Below are positions 20,283 to 29,691 of a stretch of 64,000 nt of DNA, in pieces. Position 1 is the stretch's first letter; each line of letters begins with the position of its first letter. A program made the translations under genes and the position numbers. The stretch is from contig NZ_CP080533.1 of the NCBI RefSeq assembly GCF_024746835.1, positions 186,001 to 250,000 of the forward strand, written 5' to 3'. The notes beneath the pieces are model-generated. The model did no database searches and was not told where the DNA came from. It saw only the letters and a program-made list of their open reading frames with translations. This DNA is from Mesorhizobium sp. AR02 (GTDB lineage Bacteria > Pseudomonadota > Alphaproteobacteria > Rhizobiales > Rhizobiaceae).

Positions 20283-21104
20283 GCCAAAACCGCGAGGTTC
20301 GTCGGAATTGTTCAAACGGGCCGATCGGGATTTCGAGCACCGGCGACCTTCAGGCCGCAGCTCGCGACAACGACGTCGCGCAATGCCAACACGGGCCTTG
20401 AGGGGGTCATCTCGACAAGCAATCGCGGCTGTTGCGGATGCAGATATTTGCGAGCCGGTAAAGCTGGCGGTCGCGATTTGTAGATGTCTCACCCCTTGAA
20501 GCGCTCTTGTTCGCGGGGCGTTGGCGCTGTGCTTGAGCAAGGCGCGTTCGGGGGCTGGGGACCCGACGTCGCAGCGCACCGCATTGGAAGAACCGACCGG
20601 CCGCACGGAGATCGATGTGAGCCTCATTGGCTGATCGGGAAGCCCAGGCGACGCGCATGCGCGTCGCAACAGGGTAACAGCGTCAAACCGTCATCGGAAA
20701 TCCTGCCGACAAAGGCGGATCGCCAGCCCACGATGCCGGGCTGTTCGCACACATGCATGGTGTTGAACGCACCGGCCGCTGTCATCATTGTAATGCACCA
20801 ATGGGACTGTCCAAGGATCGGGCGATGCGGCAGCGGTTGCGTTCCTCAGCGTAGTGGCGTTCCTCAGCTTCGTGGCGTTGCGCAACAAGCGGTGATAGCG
20901 CGATCAGCGCTAAGCGGCGCGCCTTATGACGCTTGGGCATGCAGGCTGCAAATGTCAGCCCCGCATCGCGTAAAAGAGGCTTCCACGCACATCAGGAAAA
21001 CGCGATTGGTCGGGCCGTTGGACCCGCCGAGGTATTTATTCATTCTACCAGGGAACATCGGGCGCTTCAGCAAATTCCCTCCCTGATCATCCAGGAGGCT
21101 GCCA
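20283..21104. other. gene-free stretch
   Basis: No frame here has both a good ribosome binding site and a recognisable product. A short threefold repetition of GTGGCGTTCCTCAGC-like sequence lies at about 20837-20880. GGAAC at 21053 lacks a matching -10 box. Confidence 0.5.
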
Positions 21105-21503
21105 ATGCAACTCGTAGATACTGTCGTGCATCGCAGGTCACCCCACGACGTCGTTGAATTCGTCGGCGAAGGTGGCGAAGCAAGCTATACGCGTGACGAT
21201 GAACGCCGAGGAAAGCAAAGGCGACGCAGCTTCGAAAGGCTGGATGTCGGCGGAGCCGACGTAGCCTCTGACCTCTACACGTTCGAATATCAGGACAAGG
21301 GCGTTATGAGGGTGATGCCTGGAATTTCCCTGCCGACCCACCAAGCGGTCCAGGACGAGGTGAACCGATCGGCCGAGGATTTATGGCGGGATGCCCTCGA
21401 CAAGGCGGAAGCACCTGTCGGTTGGGCCGTCAGGGCCCGAAACTCAAAGGGAGATATCGTCGCGAGCTGCTCCTATGAGGAGCTTCAATTGCGCGACGCG
21501 TAA
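21105..21503 (+). CDS. hypothetical protein, DUF6894-like C-terminal part
   Basis: A 132-residue protein. ATG 21105 is preceded by AGGAGG. The N-terminal half (charged, RRGKQRRRSFERL) is not recognised. The C-terminal half (ISLPTHQAVQDEVNRSAEDL, WAVRARNSKGDIV) has the layout of DUF6894-type small rhizobial proteins: a LP-x-A motif, a helix, then a beta hairpin. Function unknown. Confidence 0.55.
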   Translation: MQLVDTVVHRRSPHDVVEFVGEGGEASYTRDDERRGKQRRRSFERLDVGGADVASDLYTFEYQDKGVMRVMPGISLPTHQAVQDEVNRSAEDLWRDALDKAEAPVGWAVRARNSKGDIVASCSYEELQLRDA

Positions 21504-21514
21504 GCGAAATCGGT

Positions 21515-21540
21515 CTGGCGGGAACAGCGTTCCCGGCCAG
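21515..21540 (+). terminator. hairpin between the hypothetical gene and the DUF892 gene
   Basis: CTGGC-GGGAAC pairs with GTTCCC-GCCAG around an AGC loop, with one bulged G. There is no T-run, so it may be a weak terminator or an mRNA end-protecting structure. Confidence 0.35.
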
Positions 21541-21589
21541 CTGGTAAGCCTCGTAGGCGAGGCGGAAACAACAAGAAGGAACAAATGTA

Positions 21590-22099
21590 ATGGCGACCAC
21601 AAAAGCATCTTTGAAGGGCCTCAATGACCTGTTCCACGACACGCTCAAGGACATCTATTTCGCCGAAAAGAAGATCCTGGCGACCTTGCCGAAGATGGCG
21701 AAAGCAGCGCAAAGCCCCGATCTGAAGGCGGCCTTCGAGAAGCATCATACCGAAACGCAGGAGCACGTCGCTCGCCTCGAGCAGGTTTTCGAAGTGATCG
21801 GCAAGAAGCCTGCCGCCAAGACGTGCGCGGCCATCATGGGCATTACCGAGGAGGGCGCCGAAATCATGGAGGAGTACAAGGGAAGCCCTGCCCTCGACGC
21901 CGGCCTCCTTGCAGCGGCGCAGGCCGTGGAACACTACGAAATCTCGCGCTACGGAACCATGCGGACATGGGCATCCGAACTGGGCCTCACCACGGCGGTC
22001 AAGCTGTTGGATCTGACGCTGGGCGAAGAGAAGAACACCGACGTTGCGCTAACCAAGCTTGCCGAAACGGCGGTGAACGTCGCCGCTGAAGCCGCGTAA
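21590..22099 (+). CDS. YciE/YciF-type ferritin-like stress protein (DUF892)
   Basis: A 169-residue four-helix-bundle protein of the DUF892 family: LNDLFHDTLKDIYFAEKKIL, then EKHHTETQEHVARLEQVFE, a middle AAAQAVEHYEISRYGT, and a final LGEEKNTDVALTKLAE. Helix glutamates and histidines match the family di-iron-like site. Members are induced by osmotic or general stress; the biochemical role is unclear. Start 21590 follows AGAAGGA. It is preceded by a hairpin, so it is probably transcribed on its own. Confidence 0.9.
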   Translation: MATTKASLKGLNDLFHDTLKDIYFAEKKILATLPKMAKAAQSPDLKAAFEKHHTETQEHVARLEQVFEVIGKKPAAKTCAAIMGITEEGAEIMEEYKGSPALDAGLLAAAQAVEHYEISRYGTMRTWASELGLTTAVKLLDLTLGEEKNTDVALTKLAETAVNVAAEAA

Positions 22100-22201
22100 T
22101 CAACGCGCGCGTTGCAAGTGCGGCGGCTAGGCGTCTTCCGCCAGGCTTGCAACGCCACCGTCTCGAGCATCCGCCGCCGACGCGCGGCCAGGAGGACCAA
22201 A

Positions 22202-22387
22202 ATGGGTTTTTTTGGAAAGCTCTTCTCGGGTGTTATCCGTCAAAAACCAAGCGAAAAGCCGCGGACCGGCGATATGCGCAAGACCACTGGCGCGGGGCCG
22301 GCAATCGCGGCCCACTCGAAGGACGCCAATACAGATGCTGCCACGGGTCAGAACCGGGCAGCGGCTGCGAAAAAGTCTCGCATCTGA
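22202..22387 (+). CDS. small basic protein, unknown
   Basis: A 61-residue protein starting MGFFGKLFSGVI, an amphipathic, possibly membrane-touching N-terminus followed by a polar Lys/Ala-rich tail. AGGAGG precedes ATG 22202. It lies just downstream of the DUF892 gene on the same strand. No family recognised. Confidence 0.5.
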   Translation: MGFFGKLFSGVIRQKPSEKPRTGDMRKTTGAGPAIAAHSKDANTDAATGQNRAAAAKKSRI

Positions 22388-22396
22388 CGAGCGACG

Positions 22397-23389
22397 TTAG
22401 GCCACTCGCGATAAAATGGTGTCATCAAGGCCGCATTTGGCGATTCCGTAGCGCCAGCGGTGGTTCGTGGCTGCTCGGCGGCACTGATAGAACAACAAAA
22501 GCTGACGTCCTTCGATCATCACCGTAGAGTGGCCGTTCTCGCCCGGTTCTGTAACGTCAAGCACCGGTCCAAAGGTTCGATAGGGGCCTTCCACCTGATC
22601 GGCCACCGCAAAAAAGACCCGCTGGCGGCTTCCCCTTGGGCCATCGGGGAGAAAGCACGTGGCGTTGAGCAGCACGCGCCCGTCGGGAAGCTCCACAAGT
22701 TGAGCCCCCTCGATACCCCACTCATAGTCGGGATGCTGCCGGGAATTGTGATGGGGCAGGTCGACATGGTCGAGAATTTTACCCACACGTTTCCACGGTC
22801 CAAACCAGGAGTCTGACTGGCTGCGCGCGAGATAGATATCCGGTTGCGGCACTCTCGTAAATTTAGGCATGGCCGAATAGACGATGTAGCGCTTGCCTCC
22901 AATGATTGCCGGATGGGGATCGTAGATGCCATCTTCGTCAGTGTCGGGCATCGCCACAATCGCTGAACCCAAAACCACCCAGTTGAACCCATCATTCGAC
23001 ACGACGTGTTCGCACCGGCCGCCCGATTTCATGAACTCCGTCTGGATGAACATGTGAAACACGCCGCCTTCATGGATCACTCCGGGAGCAGCGACACCTG
23101 AACCTGCGACTGGCAAAATGATCGCGTCATGTTGGGTCCAGGGTCCAGAGAGGTCGGGTGCCGTTGCATGGAGTATGCTCCAGATCTCGCTGGTTACAGT
23201 GCCGCTTGAGCCGAACATGTGCCATAGACGCCCGTCAAATACCGGACAGGGATCCTTCACGTCGTCGACGGCGGTTGGGTGAAAAAGTGGGAAGAGGTTC
23301 GTTTCAAAATTGATCGGCATCGATCCCACGAAATTAACGATCCACCACGAATCCCCGGGCCAATCCCGCGAAGCACCGAATCGTTTCAT
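22397..23389 (-). CDS. five-bladed beta-propeller glycosidase-like protein (GH43/GH130 type)
   Basis: A 330-residue protein with repeated blade-like segments: DVKDPCPVFDGRLWHMFGSS, GVAAPGVIHEGGVFHMFIQT, DPHPAIIGGKRYIVYSAM, GIEGAQLVELPDGRVLLNAT and NGHSTVMIEGRQLLLFYQ. Asp/Glu residues at blade starts resemble the active sites of GH43- and GH130-type enzymes acting on glycans. No signal peptide was seen. It is divergent from the glycosyltransferase-glf-GH1 gene group, so it likely belongs to the same sugar pathway. The substrate is unknown and the start is not certain (a MPINFETN start about 70 bases downstream is possible). Confidence 0.7.
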   Translation of the reverse strand: MKRFGASRDWPGDSWWIVNFVGSMPINFETNLFPLFHPTAVDDVKDPCPVFDGRLWHMFGSSGTVTSEIWSILHATAPDLSGPWTQHDAIILPVAGSGVAAPGVIHEGGVFHMFIQTEFMKSGGRCEHVVSNDGFNWVVLGSAIVAMPDTDEDGIYDPHPAIIGGKRYIVYSAMPKFTRVPQPDIYLARSQSDSWFGPWKRVGKILDHVDLPHHNSRQHPDYEWGIEGAQLVELPDGRVLLNATCFLPDGPRGSRQRVFFAVADQVEGPYRTFGPVLDVTEPGENGHSTVMIEGRQLLLFYQCRRAATNHRWRYGIAKCGLDDTILSRVA

Positions 23390-23637
23390 CAATTGTTAAC
23401 CCTAGGCGCATTAACGCGCGATTAACGCACGCAAGATCCGGTCGATGGAGCGGCCTAGCCCGACTCCTGACCCCGGACCTTCGATGCAGCACCCCTTCTC
23501 AGCGCGCCAATTGAATTAAATCCCGCAGCGGAACGAGTCGCGGAGACGAAAGTTAGCCCCATAGCTAATCACGTCCGAATGCGCCGATTAACATTTGTTG
23601 TATATCCGCGCAGGGCCGAACCTTAAAGGGATATCGA

Positions 23638-24810
23638 GTGGAAAACGCCTTGGGAAATTCAACTCAAAGAAACCTTTCAGAAGAAATGTCAATGTTGTTA
23701 TGTTTTTCCCATCTCAGGTGGAACTTTATCTTCCAGCGCCCTCAGCACATTCTGACCCTCGCGTCGAAGACCAAGAAAGTCATATATTTCGAGGAACCGG
23801 TGTTCGAAGAGATTACCTGCGCCTGCATTCGGAGCAATGATGTTTCACCATCGATAACGGTGGTCACGCCTGTGCTGCCAGTCAGAACCGGCGTGATGGA
23901 TGCGGAGGCGATGCAACGCCGATTTGTCGATGTTTTGGTAGCTTCAACGCCTCACGAGCGGCTCACAACATGGTACTACACGCCGATGGCGCTGCGGTTT
24001 AGCGACCATCTTCTTTGCGACGTTTGTGTATACGATTGCATGGACGAGCTTTCCGCGTTCAAGAACGCGCCCCCCGAGCTGGTCGAGATGGAAAAGCAGC
24101 TCTTCCAACGCGCGGACCTCGTTTTTACCGGCGGCCAAAGCCTCTATGAAGCCAAGCGCGGCATGCACGGGGCGATGTTTCCTTTTCCCAGCAGCATCGA
24201 TTTCACGCATTTTCATCAGGCCCGGGGACCGGGACGCGACCCCGTTGACCAGGAGTTCATCGCCTACCCCAGAGTGGGCTATTTTGGCGTTATCGACGAA
24301 CGGCTCGACGTCGACCTGGTCGCACGCACGGCGAATAAAATGCCGAACGTCCATTTCGTCATGGTTGGCCCGGTGGTCAAGGTCGACCCCGCCAGCCTTC
24401 CCCAGGCATCAAATCTGCATTGGCTCGGCAGCAAAAGTTATGCCGAGCTGCCAAATTATCTTAGGCACTGGGATGCCGGATGGATGCCGTTCGCGCTCAA
24501 TGCCGCCACCCGCTACATCAGCCCGACCAAGACCCCCGAGTTTCTAGCCGCCGGCGTGCCGCTCGTGTCAACGGCTATCGTGGATGTGGTCCGCACTTAC
24601 GGTGCCGAAGGTCTCGTCGATATCGTCGATGCCGATGATGTCGAGATGAAGCTCCGATCGCTGCTTGCTCGGCCTCGCGACGCCAAGCTCGCGCAAGTCG
24701 ATGACTACCTCGTCGGCATGTCGTGGGAAAAAACCTGGATCGCAATGTCGGGTCATATCCAGCATGAGCGTTCGTCCAGAAACGTTGTGCCGTTTCGGCG
24801 GAGTGCCTGA
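23638..24810 (+). CDS. GT-B fold glycosyltransferase
   Basis: About 390 residues. The N-terminal Rossmann half begins with MLLCFSHLRWNFIFQRPQHI, typical of glycosyltransferases that act with galactofuranose pathway enzymes. The C-terminal half has WLGSKSYAELPNYLRHWDAG and the donor-binding TKTPEFLAAGVPLVST with its glutamate. A GTG start at 23638 has AAAGGG upstream; ATG 23686 is an alternative. The stop is two bases from the glf start, so they form an operon. It probably transfers a sugar, perhaps galactofuranose, to a surface polysaccharide (inference from context). Confidence 0.85.
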   Translation: MENALGNSTQRNLSEEMSMLLCFSHLRWNFIFQRPQHILTLASKTKKVIYFEEPVFEEITCACIRSNDVSPSITVVTPVLPVRTGVMDAEAMQRRFVDVLVASTPHERLTTWYYTPMALRFSDHLLCDVCVYDCMDELSAFKNAPPELVEMEKQLFQRADLVFTGGQSLYEAKRGMHGAMFPFPSSIDFTHFHQARGPGRDPVDQEFIAYPRVGYFGVIDERLDVDLVARTANKMPNVHFVMVGPVVKVDPASLPQASNLHWLGSKSYAELPNYLRHWDAGWMPFALNAATRYISPTKTPEFLAAGVPLVSTAIVDVVRTYGAEGLVDIVDADDVEMKLRSLLARPRDAKLAQVDDYLVGMSWEKTWIAMSGHIQHERSSRNVVPFRRSA

Positions 24811-24812
24811 TC

Positions 24813-25943
24813 ATGTTCGACTGGCTGATTGTCGGCGCCGGCTTTGCCGGCAGCGTGCTTGCGGAACGCATAGCATCGCAGCGCAAAGAGAGCGTCTTGC
24901 TCATCGACAGGCGCAACCATGTCGGCGGTAACGCTTATGACTGCTACAACGAGACTGGGATACTCATCCACCAATATGGCCCCCACATCTTCCACACAAA
25001 CGCGCAGTCGATTGTCGACTATCTTTCGCAGTTCACGAAATGGCGTCCATACGAGCACCGGGTCTTGTCGGCGGTGGATGGCAAGTTGCTACCCATTCCG
25101 ATCAATCTCGATACTATCAACAGGCTCTATGACCTCGACTTGACGTCCGCTCAGCTGGAAGATTTCTTTGCTTCCCGCCGCGAAGTTGTTGAGGAAATCC
25201 GGACTGCCGAGGACGTGGTTGTGAGCACGGTCGGTCGGGAATTGTATGAAAAGTTCTTCCGTGGCTACACGAGGAAGCAGTGGGGTGTTGATCCCTCCCA
25301 GCTGAACAAGTCGGTGACGGCCAGGGTGCCGACCCGCACCGATCGTGACAACCGCTATTTTGGCGACACGTTCCAGCAGATGCCTGCGGGCGGGTACACC
25401 CGCATGTTCCATAGCATGCTGAACAATCCCAAGATCAAGATCATGCTGCAGACTGACTACAGGGACATCCAGTCCAGTGTCCCATTTCGCCGGATGATCT
25501 ATACGGGTCCGATAGACGAATACTTCGATTGGAGCCTGGGCCGCCTGCCCTACCGCTCCTTGCGGTTTGAGCATGTGACGCGCGACCAGGAGCAGTTCCA
25601 GCCTGTCGCCGTCGTCAACTACCCGCAGACGGAAGATTACACCCGTATCACCGAATACAAACATCTGACCGGCCAGAAAAGCCCACAGACCAGTCTGACC
25701 TATGAGTACCCGACCGATGTCGGTGACCCATATTATCCCGTGCCCCGGGCTGAAAATGAAGCGCTCTTCAAGCGCTACGAAGCCTTGGCGGCGGACGTTG
25801 CCGACGTCTGGTTTGTCGGCCGCCTTGCGACGTACCGATACTACAACATGGATCAGGTCATCGGTCAGGCGCTCGCGACCTTCGCGCGAATCCAGAAGGG
25901 ACTGCCGGCAGCCAACGCTCTGCAGGCCGAGGCGGCTGAATGA
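24813..25943 (+). CDS. glf: UDP-galactopyranose mutase
   Basis: A 376-residue flavoenzyme interconverting UDP-galactopyranose and UDP-galactofuranose. It has the FAD-binding GAGFAGSVLAERI (7-19), DRRNHVGGNAYD, YGPHIFHT, and late motifs FVGRLATYRYYNMDQVIG that bind flavin. Length matches the family. It is preceded by a glycosyltransferase and overlaps the next gene by four bases (ATGA). Its presence implies that this strain makes a galactofuranose-containing surface glycan. Confidence 0.95.
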   Translation: MFDWLIVGAGFAGSVLAERIASQRKESVLLIDRRNHVGGNAYDCYNETGILIHQYGPHIFHTNAQSIVDYLSQFTKWRPYEHRVLSAVDGKLLPIPINLDTINRLYDLDLTSAQLEDFFASRREVVEEIRTAEDVVVSTVGRELYEKFFRGYTRKQWGVDPSQLNKSVTARVPTRTDRDNRYFGDTFQQMPAGGYTRMFHSMLNNPKIKIMLQTDYRDIQSSVPFRRMIYTGPIDEYFDWSLGRLPYRSLRFEHVTRDQEQFQPVAVVNYPQTEDYTRITEYKHLTGQKSPQTSLTYEYPTDVGDPYYPVPRAENEALFKRYEALAADVADVWFVGRLATYRYYNMDQVIGQALATFARIQKGLPAANALQAEAAE

Positions 25944-27643
25944 GCGCTGCCTTGCAGATGTGGGGTGGCGTTGAATGCAGCCATGTCCGCATTCACGACA
26001 TGGTGCGCGATCAATTGCACGAGACCGGCCATTTCGATCGCATCGACGACCTCGATCGAATCGCCGGCCTCGGCATACGCACGCTTCGATATCCGGTATT
26101 ATGGGACATGGTGGAACGCGAGCGGGGGGTCTTTGACTGGAGTTGGACGGATGCGCGGCTGCACCGTCTTAGGGAACACGGCATCAGGCCAATTGCCGGC
26201 TTGATGCATCATGGCAGCGGGCCAGTATGGGCGCCAATTCTCGCCCCCGATTTTGCCGACAGGTTCGCGGCGTATGCCGAAGAGGTGGCACAGCGCTATC
26301 CTTGGATAGAGTTGTATACCCCTGTCAACGAACCCTTCACGACAGCGCGGATCAGTGGACTTTACGGCCTGTGGCAGCCGCATGGCGCATCGGAGGCTGT
26401 ATGCTTGCAGCTGACGGTGGCTCAGTGCCGTGCGACGGCGCTGGCGATGAAAGCGATCCGCAAACATGCGCCCCATGCGCGCCTGGTTCAAACGGAGGAT
26501 GTTGGGCGCATATATTCCACTGCGCATCTTGCCTACCAGGCTGATTACGAAAACGAGCGGCGCTGGCTTGCGCTTGATCTGCTCAGCGGACGGGTTGATA
26601 CTCGGCATCCGTTCCGTGAAGGGCTCCTAGCCGCGGGCGTCGAGGAAAATCATATCTCGGCTCTCGCCAAGGAGCCTTGCACGCCGGATATCATCGGCAT
26701 CGATTACTACCTGACGAGCGACCGGATGCTCGACGAACGTTGCGATCGCCATCCGGCCGAAAAGATCGGCGGAAACGGCATCGACAGCTACGTCGACATA
26801 GCCGCCGTCAGATCCGATGCGCGGCGCGAGGCCGGTCTGGGAGCGAGGATCGGCGAGCTTTGGGGCCGCTATCACCTGCCGGTCGCCGTGACGGAGCTGC
26901 ACAACGGCTCAACCCGTGACGAACAGCTACGCTGGCTGGTCGAAGGATGGACGGCGGCGCAAGAGGCAAAGGCGAGCGGGATTGAGATCTGCTCCGTCAC
27001 GGCTTGGTCCCTGTTTGGCGCGGTCGACTGGAACTCGATGTTGTCCGCTCGGGCGGGATACTATGAACCCGGTGCATTTGACGTTCGCGCCGGGGAGCCA
27101 CGCCCTACGGCGCTGGCGGACGCGATCGAAGGTCTGGCTCGACGTGGGTGTGTCGACCACCCGGTATTGGATCGGCGTGGGTGGTGGCGGGAAGACATCG
27201 AAAGCGACCGCTGCGGCCGACCGATCGTGCTGCTCGGGTCTGGCCGGATGATCGCGGTAATTCAGGAGTGCTGCTCGACTCGCAGGTTGCCGGTCGTTTC
27301 AGCGGGCCCAGGAAACGCCCGTAAGCTCATGGCTGCACACGGCGGGTGGGCCGCAATACGGATCGAAGACCGAAGGCCGACAAGGGTTGGCATGCCGGCC
27401 GGCCCGGTGCGAATTTTCTGCGAGTTTCCGGATGGAAGCCGTCTTATCGTGCGCAGCGATGATCCAGCACACGCCCAGATCGAGACCGCAAACGCTGCTC
27501 TCGACTTGGCTATCGACGGGCAACGCGGTGGTGTCCAACTCACCGAACGAGGTCCCCACAACCAATATCGACTGGTGCCGCTTGCGCGGGATGTGCAGGG
27601 GCTCGGGCAGTTTGGCGCCGAGGTAACGAGCGAGGTTGCGTAG
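25940..27643 (+). CDS. GH1-like glycosidase fused to a degenerate C-terminal domain
   Basis: A 567-residue protein. Residues 1-400 form a TIM-barrel like glycoside hydrolase family 1, with the acid/base Glu131 in YTPVNEPF and a nucleophile-like Glu319 in VAVTELHNGS. Residues 400-567 contain a weak Rossmann-like start (RPIVLLGSGRMIAVIQECC) that may be the remains of an RmlD/dTDP-4-dehydrorhamnose reductase module; fusions of these two modules occur in rhizobia. The glycine motif here is not canonical, so reductase activity is doubtful. It is the last gene of the GT-glf operon. Confidence 0.75.
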   Translation: MSAALQMWGGVECSHVRIHDMVRDQLHETGHFDRIDDLDRIAGLGIRTLRYPVLWDMVERERGVFDWSWTDARLHRLREHGIRPIAGLMHHGSGPVWAPILAPDFADRFAAYAEEVAQRYPWIELYTPVNEPFTTARISGLYGLWQPHGASEAVCLQLTVAQCRATALAMKAIRKHAPHARLVQTEDVGRIYSTAHLAYQADYENERRWLALDLLSGRVDTRHPFREGLLAAGVEENHISALAKEPCTPDIIGIDYYLTSDRMLDERCDRHPAEKIGGNGIDSYVDIAAVRSDARREAGLGARIGELWGRYHLPVAVTELHNGSTRDEQLRWLVEGWTAAQEAKASGIEICSVTAWSLFGAVDWNSMLSARAGYYEPGAFDVRAGEPRPTALADAIEGLARRGCVDHPVLDRRGWWREDIESDRCGRPIVLLGSGRMIAVIQECCSTRRLPVVSAGPGNARKLMAAHGGWAAIRIEDRRPTRVGMPAGPVRIFCEFPDGSRLIVRSDDPAHAQIETANAALDLAIDGQRGGVQLTERGPHNQYRLVPLARDVQGLGQFGAEVTSEVA

Positions 27644-27792
27644 CGCAGCATGAGGCGCGACACGCGGTCCCGGCAACTTGGCCAACGCGAACAGCTTCTC
27701 GCGCTCGTCCGGCGGAGGAACGCGTGTACTTTACTGCGCGATTGCGTGACATGACGGTTGAACTTGTCTTGACCGCGGCTTGCTACATGACG

Positions 27793-28458
27793 CTAGGGGT
27801 TGGTAGGTGGTTCACGACCATCGGCCGCGCTCACGAAATACTCGCTAAGGGCCGCCATGATGGCAAGAAATGCGGCCGAGTATCTGGCGAAACCAAATGC
27901 CTGGGCGGCAGCAAGTTTTGCCCCTTGCGCATGCTGGCTGACGAATTTCGATGCCACCGCCTGAACTTCGCTTGACGTGTTCCCGAACAGATCGCGTTCC
28001 TTTGCAGTCGGTTGGAACGCTCGGCCGATGACGTGACCAAGCAACACGCCTCCAAGCGCCCCTCCAAGGGCCTTTGTCCGAGCCAAGTTACTCACCGGAC
28101 GCGCGGTAGCCGTCGTGACGCCGCCGGCGTCGAGCCCTCGAAGAAGCACTTCTGATGCGCTACCGCTGCCAGACTGGGCGCGCGCAGAGCCGCCGCCTCC
28201 AGCGCTCCTGCGGCCCGACTCAAATACCGCGACCACACCCACGGCCACCGCGGCCGCGGTGCCGCCGTTTTCCTTGATGGTTTCCGACACGCCTGCCACG
28301 GCGCCAGACACTTTGCGTTTGGCATATTCGGTCGCGGCGTCGACCATATAGCGAGGATGCAGACGTCTGCTTATCTCACCGACGGGTTGGAACAGGGCCT
28401 GCCGTTCGACCCTGCTCTGCGCCATGATCTCGCGCAGTTCATCGTTGTGTTGTGCCAT
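27793..28458 (-). CDS. DUF3618-type envelope/stress protein
   Basis: A 221-residue protein beginning with the DUF3618 pattern (LREIMAQSRVERQALFQPVG), followed by an Ala/Gly-rich stretch (AVAVGVVAVF), Gly/Ser linkers, a glycine-zipper helix (GGALGGVLLGHVIG) and a C-terminal hydrophobic helix. It overlaps the end-to-start junction of the holin-like gene by about 20 bases, so it is the third gene of an operon. Function unknown; members sit next to holin-X/DUF1469 and LEA-like genes. Confidence 0.75.
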   Translation of the reverse strand: MAQHNDELREIMAQSRVERQALFQPVGEISRRLHPRYMVDAATEYAKRKVSGAVAGVSETIKENGGTAAAVAVGVVAVFESGRRSAGGGGSARAQSGSGSASEVLLRGLDAGGVTTATARPVSNLARTKALGGALGGVLLGHVIGRAFQPTAKERDLFGNTSSEVQAVASKFVSQHAQGAKLAAAQAFGFARYSAAFLAIMAALSEYFVSAADGREPPTNP

Positions 28459-28852
28459 AACGAATCCCCTGCTTCAGCGCAGCCAGATTGCTGCGCACCT
28501 GGTTCACGGTTTCGACCGGCGTAATGGTCAAACCGACAAGCGCCCGCTTCGCCATGAAGAGCGAAGACAAGCCGGCCATGAGCAAGACTGCGCCCACGAC
28601 AAAACAGGCCAACATCGCTCCAACTCCAAAATAGATCATCGCCAGGATGACGAACTGGACCAGTGCGAAAGCCGCCAGTAGAAACAGGACGACGGCTGCC
28701 ATACCGCATACGCCCGACGTGAGGACCGTGGAGGCCTTTATCCTCATTTCCGTCTGGAACAGGCGGACGTCCAAGCGCATCAACGCGGCGAATTGACCAG
28801 CCGCATCGCTGATGACGCTTGCAAAAGGACGGTGATCGACCCCGTCATCCAT
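28439..28852 (-). CDS. phage-holin-like (Holin-X/DUF1469) membrane protein
   Basis: A 137-residue protein with an N-terminal amphipathic helix (FAALMRLDVRLFQTEMRIK), two adjacent membrane helices (VCGMAAVVLFLLAAFALVQF and MIYFGVGAMLACFVVGAVLL) and a polar tail. Despite the family name, chromosomal copies of this type are stress-associated membrane proteins, not lysis proteins. It lies 13 bases after the gene upstream in the operon. Confidence 0.8.
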   Translation of the reverse strand: MDDGVDHRPFASVISDAAGQFAALMRLDVRLFQTEMRIKASTVLTSGVCGMAAVVLFLLAAFALVQFVILAMIYFGVGAMLACFVVGAVLLMAGLSSLFMAKRALVGLTITPVETVNQVRSNLAALKQGIRYGTTQR

Positions 28853-28865
28853 AGGGTGCCTCTCC

Positions 28866-29390
28866 TCAGGACCGGTCGGAGCTACGCATCATCCGGGTGA
28901 GCACAACGCCGGCAAGAATGCCCACCCCGAAAAAGGCGGCCGGTTGCCGCTGTGCGAACTTCGTGACGGAATCGAGCAGTTCGCCAACGTTGCGGTCGCG
29001 GATGTCAGTCGAGATTCGCTCCACGCCTTCGGCCGCGCTGCGCACCATGCCGGCGACCTGCGGAGACTGTTTTTCGATGCCGTCCGCGGCTTCCTTCACG
29101 GAATGCGCAATGTTGGCGATCGCATCGGCGCCTGCGGTCTTGTTGGTCTCGACGGCTTCCTTGAATGCGCCGGCGGCATCGGAAGCGATCGAGCCGGCAT
29201 AGTCCTTGGCGTCGGTCGAGACGGACGCCGCGGCGGCTTTGAGATGGGTGGCAGTTTCGGCCGCGCTGGTCTTCAACTTGCCGAGTGCCTCAGCACTTGT
29301 GCCCGCACGCTCGGCGTCGGTCTGGTTCGGCCAGGTATCCGCGTCGGCTGCGTTGTTCGCTGCGTCGTTTTTTATGGTGGGCGCGTTCAT
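28866..29390 (-). CDS. nutrient-deprivation-induced / ElaB-like protein
   Basis: A 174-residue, Ala-rich, mostly helical protein with repeated coiled-coil or LEA-like segments (AAETATHLKAAAASVSTDA, SVKEAADGIEKQ) and a C-terminal glycine-containing membrane anchor (FFGVGILAGVVLTRMM), like ElaB/YqjD-type anchored proteins. First gene of the three-gene operon. A GGAAC-N17-GTT promoter lies at 29417-29441, so stationary-phase or stress induction is likely. Confidence 0.75.
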   Translation of the reverse strand: MNAPTIKNDAANNAADADTWPNQTDAERAGTSAEALGKLKTSAAETATHLKAAAASVSTDAKDYAGSIASDAAGAFKEAVETNKTAGADAIANIAHSVKEAADGIEKQSPQVAGMVRSAAEGVERISTDIRDRNVGELLDSVTKFAQRQPAAFFGVGILAGVVLTRMMRSSDRS

Positions 29391-29416
29391 TGTCGTTCCT
29401 CCTGTTGTCGGAGTTC

Positions 29417-29441
29417 AACTTCGCCAGTGGCAAGCGGTTCC
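29417..29441 (-). promoter_or_regulatory. EcfG-type promoter (GGAAC-N17-GTT)
   Basis: Minus-strand GGAAC (29441-29437) and GTT (29419-29417), 27 bases before the operon start codon. Confidence 0.65.
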
Positions 29442-29666
29442 TAGCGTCCGCTAATATTCCGATCTGTGTCCCTTGCGACGCAAGACGAAAGCGCGACGCC
29501 TGGGCTGTCGACGAGCACACGCGACGTCGAGACGATGACGAGGGGCACTCGGTCGTGCGTGTCGCGACGACCAGATCGTGACGGACAAGATCACAGGAGA
29601 CGACGATGACAGTGCCTCCGAACGTGGTCCCGGCACCCGGCCAGTGCTTGGGCATGAGCCGGTGAC

Positions 29667-29691
29667 GGAACGCATGGTCCATCTGCTCGTT
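29667..29691 (+). promoter_or_regulatory. EcfG-type promoter (GGAAC-N16-CGTT)
   Basis: GGAAC at 29667-29671 and CGTT at 29688-29691. The -10 box lies inside the first copy of the 21-base tandem repeat. Confidence 0.65.

Noticed and set aside
20691..20888. Minus frame with repeated LRNAT residues
   Set aside because: A short DNA repetition without a ribosome binding site; no conserved protein.
28439..28852. Prophage holin as evidence for a phage region
   Set aside because: No other phage genes are present, and the neighbours are stress-envelope genes that commonly accompany this family.
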